From Bacteroidales bacterium (lineage in GTDB: Bacteria; Bacteroidota; Bacteroidia; Bacteroidales; UBA932): a DNA stretch of 64,000 bases. Shown here piece by piece: positions 32,701 through 40,420 of this stretch; the stretch's first letter is position 1; each line of letters starts with the position of its first letter. The notes beneath the pieces were generated by a model. It was not told the DNA's origin. It did not search any database and worked only from the letters and a program-made list of their open reading frames with translations. Position numbers and translations under genes: made by a program. Location: assembly GCA_017450165.1 (NCBI GenBank), contig JAFSWO010000083.1, positions 41,392 through 105,391 on the forward strand, in the 5' to 3' direction.

Positions 32701-32815
32701 GGGCTTGGCGGCTAACCCGCTGAGTGATAGTAAAATACTGAAAGCACTGGTATCCATTTTGGGTACCTGTGCTTTGCGTTATTAGTTGAGTATCAATAGA
32801 TTAGCTGCCAAACCC
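32701..32815. mobile_element. MITE-like palindromic element, copy 1
   Basis: About 115 bp with terminal inverted repeats: left GGGCTTGGCGGCTAA (32701-32715) and right TTAGCTGCCAAACCC (32801-32815), 13 of 15 complementary. An internal hairpin pairs AAAGCACTGGTATCC (32741-32755) with GGGTACCTGTGCTTT (32761-32775). Flanking TTTTA(A) at 32695-32700 and TTTTA at 32816-32820 look like a target-site duplication. A second copy is at 59657-59772. No transposase is encoded; the hairpin may also serve as a terminator for the two convergent genes. Confidence 0.75.
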
Positions 32816-32817
32816 TT

Positions 32818-33306
32818 TTAGAGAAGCGCGACGATCCGTTCGAGATAACGGGCGTCGACCTCATCGAAGGTGGCCAGATGTTCGCTGTCGATGTCCAGGA
32901 CGGCGATGACGCGTTCTTCGTGGAAGACCGGTACAACAATCTCGCTGCGGGAGGCGGCGCTGCAGGCAATGTGGCCGGGGAAGGCCTCGACGTCGGGAAC
33001 GACCACCGTGCGGCGCTCTTTCCAGGCAGTGCCGCAGACGCCCCGCCCATAAGCAATGCGCGTACAGGCCACCGGCCCCTGGAACGGCCCGAGCAAGAGC
33101 TCTTCGTGGGGTTCGTGTTCGCGGTCGCAGGCTTTTTCGCCGGCAGCCGCCGGAACCACCCGGTAAAACCCGGTCCACCAGAACCCGAACGTGGTGTGAA
33201 TCAATGCGGCGAGATTGGCCATGCGGGCCACCGGATCGCTTTCGCCTGCGAGCAGCGCAGCTGCCTGCGGAAGCAGCGCTTCATATTGTTCTTGCTTGGT
33301 ACTCAT
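32818..33306 (-). CDS. msrC: Free methionine-(R)-sulfoxide reductase (GAF domain)
   Basis: 162-aa cytosolic GAF-domain enzyme reducing free methionine-(R)-sulfoxide. The diagnostic block is GPVACTRIAYGRGVCGTAW with VEAFPGHIACSAASRSEIVVPVF, giving the three family cysteines Cys81, Cys91 and Cys115, and HEERVIAVLDIDSEHLATFDEVD. I start at ATG 33306 (MSTKQEQYEALLPQ), which is 22 bases after a perfect minus-strand -7 box; an upstream in-frame ATG at 33399 would precede it. It converges on the unknown membrane protein across the palindromic element. Confidence 0.92.
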   Translation of the reverse strand: MSTKQEQYEALLPQAAALLAGESDPVARMANLAALIHTTFGFWWTGFYRVVPAAAGEKACDREHEPHEELLLGPFQGPVACTRIAYGRGVCGTAWKERRTVVVPDVEAFPGHIACSAASRSEIVVPVFHEERVIAVLDIDSEHLATFDEVDARYLERIVALL

Positions 33307-33327
33307 GGAAATACGCGTTTTGACACC

Positions 33328-33335
33328 CAAAAGTA
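33328..33335 (-). promoter_or_regulatory. -7 element for msrC
   Basis: Minus-strand TACTTTTG, an exact TAnnTTTG match, 22 bases before the ATG. Confidence 0.6.
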
Positions 33336-33409
33336 CAAAAAAAGAGGTTCGCGCACAACGCGCATGCGGAAAGAGTGCGTGTATGTGAAGAACGTACAAA
33401 TGTTTTGCT

Positions 33410-33417
33410 TAAATTTG
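33410..33417 (+). promoter_or_regulatory. -7 element for the susC operon
   Basis: TAAATTTG, an exact TAnnTTTG match, 36 bases before the susC ATG at 33454. Confidence 0.55.
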
Positions 33418-33453
33418 TCGCATCTGAATAATTAGAACCTAACCTAATTGCTT

Positions 33454-36411
33454 ATGAAGAAAGTTTTAATCTTTGTCATGATGCTGCTCTCCTGTGGCGC
33501 ATTGTTGGCACAAAACCGGGTAACCGGCAAGGTTGTTTCTTCGGAGGATGGGGAGCCGATTCCGTTTGCCAGCGTTGTGGTAAAGGGAACCATGAAAGGC
33601 ATCGCATCCAACGCCGACGGAAACTACGTCCTTGACGGCGTGCCCAAAGATGCAATTCTTGTCTTCTCCTCCGTGGGCTTCAAAGATTACGAAGTCGCGG
33701 TGGGTGGACAGAGCGTCATCAATGCGGCTCTCCAGCCGGATGCGAACATGCTGGAAGAGACCGTGGTCGTAGCGTACGGTTCCGCCAAGAAGATCAGTTC
33801 CGTGGTCGGTGCCGCTACGCTGGTCAAATCGGATGCCTTTACCAAGATTCCTGCCGCAAGTGCCGGTGACGCCCTCCAGGGTAAGGTCGCCGGTCTGCAG
33901 GTTTACACCAGTTCCGGTGAGCCGAGCGCAACGGTTTCCATGCGTCTGCGCGGTGTGAACTCCATCAACGCATCCAACACTCCGCTCTTTATCCTCGATG
34001 GAACCCCGGTGGATGTGGCCATCTTCACGGCCCTCAACCCGAACGATATCGAGAATGTGACGGTCATGAAGGACGCATCCTCCACCGCCATCTATGGTTC
34101 GCGTGCAGCCAACGGCGTGGTTTACATCACCACCAAGAAGGGTACCGGCGAGAAACCGACCGTCACGGTCAGCGGATCCTACGGTATTTCCAACCTGGCT
34201 CAGTTCCCGATGGAGCTGATGAGCGCAGCCGAGTGGTTTGAATTCCGCGAACTGGCGGATCCGAGCCTAAAGACGAACACCCAGTTCCAGGATCTCAAGA
34301 AGTTCCGTCTGGACAACAACATCAGTACCGACTGGCGCAAGTGGATCCTCAACGAGAACGCTCCCACCTGGAAGGCCGACCTCAGTGTCTCGGGCCGCAG
34401 CCAGATGAGTGACTATTACATCTCGCTGGGCGCTTTCAGCCGCGAAGGTATCGAGCCGTTCTCCGACATGGACCGCTACTCCGTCCGTTCGAACGTCAAC
34501 AGCAAGATTTCCAACTGGTTGAAGATCGGTATCAACCTCAACCTGACCTACCAGAGCCACCACACGGCCGGCTACTCCACCACCAGCACGGGTTACTACA
34601 ACCCGATGAACATCGTGGCCTGGGGCCTTCCGTACGCTACTCCGTATGAGATCATCACCGACCCTGCGGGCAACTTCGTGGGTTATGGCGACGAGCCGGA
34701 CTACATCACCGACCTGGGTATGTGGAACTACTTCCGCCGCATGGAGGCTCAGCCCACCAAGCGCATCAACGCCCGCATCAACGGCAACCTCTATCAGGAA
34801 ATAACCCCGATCAAGGGTCTGACCATCCGCACCGTGCAGGCTATTGAAGGAACGGACTACCGCTATACCGGCAAGGTCCTGCCCAACAACATCAGCCTCG
34901 CCACCGTGACGGAGGAGTCGTTCGAGCGCTTCTACCGCCTGACCTCCACCAACACCATCGAATACAAGTTCGCGATTGCCGAGAACAACCACTTCGTTGC
35001 GCTGGCCGGTCATGAATCCATCTACTCGAATGATGAATACTTCTCCACCTGGACCAACGGCCAGACGGATATCCGCCAGACGAACGTGAACCAGGGTACG
35101 CAGGCCAACATTCCTTCCTACACCTTCTCGGAAGTGGCCTACAACTCCTTCTTCTCCCGTCTCTCCTACGACTTTGCTGACAAGTATTTCGTAGATGCAA
35201 CCTTCCGTGTCGACGGTTCCTCGCTCTTCGGTGTGAACCGCCGTTACGCAAGCTTCTGGTCCCTCGGTGCCATGTGGAACATGAAGAAAGAGGCCTTCCT
35301 GCAGGGCGTCGAATGGGTCGACAACCTCCAGCTGAAGGCATCCTACGGTACCACCGGTAACTCGGGTATCAGCAACTATCTCTCTTACGGTCTGACCAGC
35401 TCCGGCCGTCTCTACGACGGATCCACCTCCTGGTATATCGCTTCGCTGAGCAACCCGAACCTCACCTGGGAAACCCTGGTGGCGTTCAACGCCGGTGTCA
35501 ACGGTCGCCTCTGGAACACCCTGAATTTCAACATCGAGTTCTACAACAAGAAGACGAAAGACATGTTGATGTACATTCCGTACTCCTATATCTCCGGTTT
35601 CTCCGGCGGTTGGGGTAACGTGGGTTCCATGCGCAACCGCGGTCTCGACCTCGAGTTGAAGTATGATGTGGTTCACACGAAAGACCTCTACGTAGGCCTC
35701 GGCTTCAATATGAACTACAACAAGAACGTCATTACCGAACTGTACGACGGCCGCGATGAGTTCGTGGACGGCAGCTCGGGACTGAAGTTCCAGGTTAACC
35801 ACGCTTACGGTGAGTTCTTCCTGGTGGACTTCGCCGGTGTTGACCCTGCGAACGGTAAATCCCTCTGGCGCAATGCCGACGGTACGCTGACCAGCAGCTA
35901 CAGTGAAAGCAACGCCGTCTTCCTGGGCAAGAACCGTTTCGCTCCCTGGTCGGGCGGTGCTTCCATCGATGCAAGCTGGAAGGGTCTCTCCTTCAACGCC
36001 ACCTTCTCCGGCGTGCTCGGCAAATACATGGAGAACTACGACCGCTACTTCGTAGAGAACCCGGCATTTGCTGACGAGTCCAACATGACCAAACGCATGC
36101 TGAACATCTGGACCACCCCGGGCCAGATCACCGATATCCCGAAGGCCAGCGAGCCGGTGAAGCACGACAGTCGCTTTATCGACAACGCATCCTTCGTACG
36201 TATGAAGAACATCCAGCTTTCCTATGAATTCCCCAAGGCACTGCTGCAGAAGACGGGTTTCGTGGGCGGAGCAAAAGTCTATGTATCGGGACGTAACCTG
36301 TTGACTTTCACGAAGTACACGGGTTGGGATCCTGAGGTCGACGCCATTACGGCTATGGGTAACTATCCGAACACGAAACAGGTTGTTTTCGGTGTCGAGC
36401 TGACTTTCTAA
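33454..36411 (+). CDS. SusC/RagA-family TonB-linked outer-membrane protein
   Basis: 985-aa TonB-dependent importer. Signal peptide MKKVLIFVMMLLSCGALLAQ. A carboxypeptidase-D-like domain follows (VTGKVVSSEDGEPIPFASVVV...VGFKDYEV, residues about 22-95), then the TonB box region LEETVVVAYGSAKK. The plug contains SAGDALQGKVAGLQV, FILDGTPVDV, NDIENVTVMKDASSTAIYG and SRAANGVVYITTKKG. The long barrel ends in KQVVFGVELTF. No N-terminal sigma-interaction (STN) extension is seen. It imports a substrate captured by the SusD partner encoded 16 bases downstream; substrate unknown, as no glycosidase is nearby. Confidence 0.96.
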   Translation: MKKVLIFVMMLLSCGALLAQNRVTGKVVSSEDGEPIPFASVVVKGTMKGIASNADGNYVLDGVPKDAILVFSSVGFKDYEVAVGGQSVINAALQPDANMLEETVVVAYGSAKKISSVVGAATLVKSDAFTKIPAASAGDALQGKVAGLQVYTSSGEPSATVSMRLRGVNSINASNTPLFILDGTPVDVAIFTALNPNDIENVTVMKDASSTAIYGSRAANGVVYITTKKGTGEKPTVTVSGSYGISNLAQFPMELMSAAEWFEFRELADPSLKTNTQFQDLKKFRLDNNISTDWRKWILNENAPTWKADLSVSGRSQMSDYYISLGAFSREGIEPFSDMDRYSVRSNVNSKISNWLKIGINLNLTYQSHHTAGYSTTSTGYYNPMNIVAWGLPYATPYEIITDPAGNFVGYGDEPDYITDLGMWNYFRRMEAQPTKRINARINGNLYQEITPIKGLTIRTVQAIEGTDYRYTGKVLPNNISLATVTEESFERFYRLTSTNTIEYKFAIAENNHFVALAGHESIYSNDEYFSTWTNGQTDIRQTNVNQGTQANIPSYTFSEVAYNSFFSRLSYDFADKYFVDATFRVDGSSLFGVNRRYASFWSLGAMWNMKKEAFLQGVEWVDNLQLKASYGTTGNSGISNYLSYGLTSSGRLYDGSTSWYIASLSNPNLTWETLVAFNAGVNGRLWNTLNFNIEFYNKKTKDMLMYIPYSYISGFSGGWGNVGSMRNRGLDLELKYDVVHTKDLYVGLGFNMNYNKNVITELYDGRDEFVDGSSGLKFQVNHAYGEFFLVDFAGVDPANGKSLWRNADGTLTSSYSESNAVFLGKNRFAPWSGGASIDASWKGLSFNATFSGVLGKYMENYDRYFVENPAFADESNMTKRMLNIWTTPGQITDIPKASEPVKHDSRFIDNASFVRMKNIQLSYEFPKALLQKTGFVGGAKVYVSGRNLLTFTKYTGWDPEVDAITAMGNYPNTKQVVFGVELTF

Positions 36412-36427
36412 TCAAGGAGGATTCAAT

Positions 36428-37933
36428 ATGAAAAAGATATTATTCAGTCTTTGCTCTCTGGCAATGATTTTCGTGTCGGCCTGCAACCTTGATCTTGCGC
36501 CGACCAGCTCCATCTCCACGTCGGAGGCGCTCCGTTCGATGGACGACGCGCAGAAGCTTCGCCGGGATATCTACATCACGATGCGGAGCAGCCTGACCTC
36601 CGGTGCCCCGGTCTACCTGCTGGAACTGATGGCAGACTCCTTCCACGGCTCCATCACCTACGGTAACCGCAACGGTGAATACTACAAATGGGAAATGCGC
36701 TCCACCTTCGGTAACGTAGAGTCCCTCTGGGAGAGCGCTTACTACCTGGTGATGCTCGCCAACTTCCTGGAGGAGGGTATCCCCGCACTGAAGGAAACCG
36801 CCACCACGGCAGAGCAGGCACAGTATGACGTGATTCTGGGCGAGTGCGCCTTTGCCAAGGCCTATTCGATGTTCAAGCTGACCCAGCTCTTCTGCAAGAA
36901 TTACTCGACCGCAACGGCAACCGACTTCGGGCTGATGCTGTCCGACAAGACCTTCACCACGCCGAGCCAGCAGGCCACCTATCCGGGCCGCAGCACGCTG
37001 GCTGAGACCTACACCTATATCGAGACCAACCTTTCCAAGGCAGAAACCCTTCTGGCAGGCGTTGCCGGTGCAGAGGGTTCGATCTACATCACGATCGACG
37101 CCGTGAAGGCACTCGAGGCTCGTGTGGCTCTGACCAAGGGTGAGTACGGAAAGGCCGCCGGTCTGGCAGCCGCTCTCGTAGATGCCGGCAAATACCCGCT
37201 GCTCGAAACCCAGGCCGAATTCACCGACCTCTGGACCAACGACAGCGGCAAGGAGTGCATCACCCAGTTCTGGGCAAGCATCCTTTCCACGGGCAACACC
37301 AACGACTATGGCTATGTCCAGTACACCGGTGGTATCTATGCGCCGAACTACATCCCTGAAAAATGGATCATCGACGCTTACGATGCCGCCGACCTGCGTT
37401 TCACGACCTGGTTCCGCAACACCCCGGTCAACCTGGGCAACTTCTCAGGCACGGTCTATCTGTGCTTCAAGTTCCCCGGCAACCCGGAACTGATGTCTTC
37501 TACCGGAACCTCCACCTATATGCAGAAGGTCAAACCGTTCCGTATCGCGGAGCAGTATCTGATTGCTGCCGAGGGTTATGCAATGGACAACCAGCCGGTG
37601 CTGGCTAACAACTACCTGAACGCACTCCGCGCTAAACGTATTCCGGGCTGGGTTAACCAAAGCTATTCCGGCGACGAGCTGATGAATCAGATCAAGAAGG
37701 AGCGCGCTCGTGAGTTCTTCGGCGAGGGTTTCCGTTTCACGGACCTCAAGCGCTGGAACCAGGGTATGACCCGCAGCGAGGCACAGGACAAGAACCTGGT
37801 AATCGATGCGAACAGCACCTATACGGAACTTCTCTCCCGCGAGGCTGGCGACCCGTTCTTCGTATGGCCCATCCCGCAGGCTGAGATTGATGCCAACCCG
37901 CAGATTCGAGGCCAACAGAATCCCGGTTATTAA
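36428..37933 (+). CDS. SusD/RagB-family surface lipoprotein
   Basis: 501-aa lid-like binding lipoprotein that pairs with the SusC channel. Lipobox FVSAC with Cys19. TPR-type helices are characteristic (GECAFAKAYSMFKLTQLF, IDAVKALEARVALTKGEYGKAAGLAAALVDAGKYPL). The C-terminal SusD block is EQYLIAAEGYAMDNQ, YLNALRAKRIPG, IKKERAREFFGEGFRFTDLKRW and PIPQAEIDANPQIRGQQNPGY. A strong ribosome-binding site (AAGGAGG, 36414-36420) precedes the ATG, unusual in this phylum. It is co-transcribed with susC and the duplicated lipoprotein. Confidence 0.96.
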   Translation: MKKILFSLCSLAMIFVSACNLDLAPTSSISTSEALRSMDDAQKLRRDIYITMRSSLTSGAPVYLLELMADSFHGSITYGNRNGEYYKWEMRSTFGNVESLWESAYYLVMLANFLEEGIPALKETATTAEQAQYDVILGECAFAKAYSMFKLTQLFCKNYSTATATDFGLMLSDKTFTTPSQQATYPGRSTLAETYTYIETNLSKAETLLAGVAGAEGSIYITIDAVKALEARVALTKGEYGKAAGLAAALVDAGKYPLLETQAEFTDLWTNDSGKECITQFWASILSTGNTNDYGYVQYTGGIYAPNYIPEKWIIDAYDAADLRFTTWFRNTPVNLGNFSGTVYLCFKFPGNPELMSSTGTSTYMQKVKPFRIAEQYLIAAEGYAMDNQPVLANNYLNALRAKRIPGWVNQSYSGDELMNQIKKERAREFFGEGFRFTDLKRWNQGMTRSEAQDKNLVIDANSTYTELLSREAGDPFFVWPIPQAEIDANPQIRGQQNPGY

Positions 37934-37951
37934 CAGAAAAAACAGATCGAT

Positions 37952-39364
37952 ATGAAAAAGATACTTTCAACGATATCCGTTTTGATGCTCGCTCTGTTCG
38001 CATTTAATGCCTGCGAACAGCCTACCTTCATCTATGAGCCGGAGAACGAGTGTCTGACCTTCAGCGCCAACAGCGGAAACTGGCTCCATTCGGACGATCC
38101 GGTTGTTGAGATTTCGGTTGAGCTCACGCGCGGCGTGGTGACCACGGACCTTTCCGTTCCCCTGACGCTCGCCGGCGACAATATCTTCTCGCTGACGACC
38201 GCTTCTCCGGTTCACTTCGCCAGCGGCGAGGCCACCAAGGTGATCCAGATCGGCTACGACGCAACACAGGCTGTGGCCGGTGAATCCTATACCTTCACCC
38301 TCTCGTTCGATGCAGCCAAGGCTTCCCCTTCCGGCTGGAACGAATTCAAGGGTACCCTGACCATGCCGGGCGGCAACACCTCCGAATACGAGGATTACGC
38401 TACGGTGGAATTCTACCAGGGTAAGGTCAATTCCTGCGTCCGTCTGGAACAGGAACTTCACTCTACGCTGCAGGTTTCCAAGCTGGATCCGAACAAGTAC
38501 CGCATCAAGAATGCGATGAACTCGTACATTGATCTTGACTTTACGATTGATTCGGACGGAAAGGTCTATCTCTCCAACGAGACGACCCTGTGCCCGTTCG
38601 ACAACGAACAGTACATCAAGATCCCGAGCTCCATCGAATATGAAGGCGAAACCATTACCTTCTGGATCGACCCGAATCCGAAGTACAACAAGATTGACGC
38701 ATACCCCGGCACAGGCGCACACCTGATGGATATGACCTCCGAGGGCGGCACCTCCATTACCTGGTATGTGTGGATGGAGACCAAGTCGAAGGGCATCCTC
38801 ACCTTCTCGCCGGACGATGACGGCTGGTGGCGTATGTACTACGACGTGGTCAACACGAGCCCGAAACCGGACCCGGATCTCGATTTCGACCGCCTGGGTA
38901 AGGTCGAGTTCTATCAGGGTAAGATCAACAGTTGTGTCACCTCCGAGGCTGTGCTCCACTCCCTGTTGCTGGTCAACAAGTATGAGCCCAACACCTATCG
39001 CATCAAGAATGCGATGAACTCGGGTATTGACCTCGACTTCACGATCGATGTGGAAGAAAAAGTTCACCTGAGCAACGCGACCACCCTGTGCCCGTTCGAT
39101 AACGAACAGTACATCAAGATTCCGAGCACCGTTCTCTACGAGGGTGAGCCCATCACCTTCTGGATCGATCCGAATCCGAAGTACAACAAGATTGACGCAT
39201 ATCCTGGCACGGGTGCGCACCTGATGGATATGACCTCCGAAGGCGGTACCTCTATTACCTGGTATGTCTGGATGGAGACCGCATCCAAGGGCATCCTGCT
39301 GTTCACCCCGGACGACGACGGCTGGTGGCGTATGTACTACGACGTAACCGAAGTCTATCTCTAA
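37952..39364 (+). CDS. Surface lipoprotein with tandem duplicated C-terminal domain
   Basis: 470 aa, third gene of the SusC/D operon. Lipobox FAFNAC (Cys21), then a beta-rich N-terminal domain (about 25-145). Two similar repeats start at Val152 (VEFYQGKVNSC) and Val318 (VEFYQGKINSC), 166 residues (498 bp) apart, each ending WWRMYYDV. Each contains IKNAMNS, LCPFDNEQYIKIPS, FWIDPNPKYNKIDAYPGTGAH and TSITWYVWMET. Position and architecture suggest a SusE/SusF-like surface ligand-binding protein; the ligand is unknown. A strong terminator follows the stop. Confidence 0.85.
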   Translation: MKKILSTISVLMLALFAFNACEQPTFIYEPENECLTFSANSGNWLHSDDPVVEISVELTRGVVTTDLSVPLTLAGDNIFSLTTASPVHFASGEATKVIQIGYDATQAVAGESYTFTLSFDAAKASPSGWNEFKGTLTMPGGNTSEYEDYATVEFYQGKVNSCVRLEQELHSTLQVSKLDPNKYRIKNAMNSYIDLDFTIDSDGKVYLSNETTLCPFDNEQYIKIPSSIEYEGETITFWIDPNPKYNKIDAYPGTGAHLMDMTSEGGTSITWYVWMETKSKGILTFSPDDDGWWRMYYDVVNTSPKPDPDLDFDRLGKVEFYQGKINSCVTSEAVLHSLLLVNKYEPNTYRIKNAMNSGIDLDFTIDVEEKVHLSNATTLCPFDNEQYIKIPSTVLYEGEPITFWIDPNPKYNKIDAYPGTGAHLMDMTSEGGTSITWYVWMETASKGILLFTPDDDGWWRMYYDVTEVYL

Positions 39365-39373
39365 TATTTTGAA

Positions 39374-39420
39374 AGCACCGTCCCGGTTGGAAACGGCCGG
39401 GACGGGTTGCTTTTTCTTTT
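39374..39420 (+). terminator. Terminator of the SusC/D operon
   Basis: Stem CCGTCCCGG (39378-39386) with CCGGGACGG (39397-39405), flanked by AAAGCA/TTGCTTT partial pairing and a T-rich tail. Confidence 0.85.
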
Positions 39421-39424
39421 ACCG

Positions 39425-40375
39425 ATGAACGCTCGTCTGCTTGTTTTTTGGATCGTTGCCGCACTCTGTTTTTCCGCCTGTGGAAAACCGGACGACGGCC
39501 CCCGTCACCTGACACCGGAAGAAATCGAGTATTACAAGTCGCTGCAGGTGCAGCAGACGGTGGATGTCAGCAAGTATGTGGAGTTCCGAAAGGGAGACTG
39601 CCCGGTCATCCTGACCGTGCCGCACGGCGGAACGCTGCTGGATCCGTCGCTGACACAGCGCACCTACAGTAACTGCCCGGACCCGGATTTTGCCACGGAT
39701 TTGGACTACAACACGCGCGAACTGGCGGACGAGATCGACGCGGCCTACTATGCCCAAACGGGTCATCATCCCTACATGGCCATCGCCATCATCAAGCGCA
39801 ACCACATTGATTTCAACCGGAAACGGGAGTGGGCGGTGCCCCGGGGCGACGAAAACCTGGGCAAGATCTACGACGCCTACCACGCCTTTGTCGCGCAATC
39901 CCGCGCGGAGGTGGCCGCCGTGTATGGATCCGGCCTGCTGCTGGATATCCACGGGCAGAGTCATTCCCAGCATATCGAACTGGGCTACCTGCTGACCCCC
40001 TCGGTGCTGGACAAGTCCGACGCTACGCTCGATTCCGGCAACTACGCCTCCTCCTCCAGCATTCCCCACTTGGCGCGCACCAACAAGGGCGGCCTGAGTT
40101 TCTCGCAGGTGCTGCGGGGAACCGATTCCTTCGGCGGATTCCTCTATCGGAACGGGCTGGAATGCGTTCCGCGGCCCGGCTATCTTTCGCCCGGCAACAA
40201 CCCTTATTTCTATGGCGGCTACACGACCCGCACCTATGGCTCGTACAGTGGGGGTACGGTGGATGCCATCCAGTGTGAGTTCCGCTACTCCTATCGCGAC
40301 ACACAGTCGGAGCGCCTTCGCGCCGCCGCTGCTTTTGCCAAATCGATTGCAGAATTTCTCGCCAAGCACAAATAG
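39425..40375 (+). CDS. N-formylglutamate amidohydrolase-like lipoprotein
   Basis: 316-aa exported protein; lipobox CFSAC with Cys19 and a start at ATG 39425. The core has VILTVPHGGTLLD, YNTRELADEIDAAYYAQTG, IIKRNHIDFNRKREWA, LLLDIHGQSHSQHIELGYLL, LRGTDSFGGFLYRNG and IQCEFRYSYRDT, which fit the zinc-dependent N-formylglutamate amidohydrolase fold. Unlike cytosolic HutG-type enzymes it is predicted to be membrane-anchored, so its physiological substrate may differ. It lies between the SusC/D terminator and a new -7 box. Confidence 0.8.
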   Translation: MNARLLVFWIVAALCFSACGKPDDGPRHLTPEEIEYYKSLQVQQTVDVSKYVEFRKGDCPVILTVPHGGTLLDPSLTQRTYSNCPDPDFATDLDYNTRELADEIDAAYYAQTGHHPYMAIAIIKRNHIDFNRKREWAVPRGDENLGKIYDAYHAFVAQSRAEVAAVYGSGLLLDIHGQSHSQHIELGYLLTPSVLDKSDATLDSGNYASSSSIPHLARTNKGGLSFSQVLRGTDSFGGFLYRNGLECVPRPGYLSPGNNPYFYGGYTTRTYGSYSGGTVDAIQCEFRYSYRDTQSERLRAAAAFAKSIAEFLAKHK

Positions 40376-40382
40376 TTTTTGC

Positions 40383-40390
40383 TACCTTTG
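40383..40390 (+). promoter_or_regulatory. -7 element for the nuclease-family gene
   Basis: TACCTTTG, an exact TAnnTTTG match, 30 bases before the ATG at 40421; GGAGGT at 40411-40416 forms a clear ribosome-binding site. Confidence 0.6.
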
Positions 40391-40420
40391 CCCTAGACAT
40401 ATATAATAGTGGAGGTAGCT

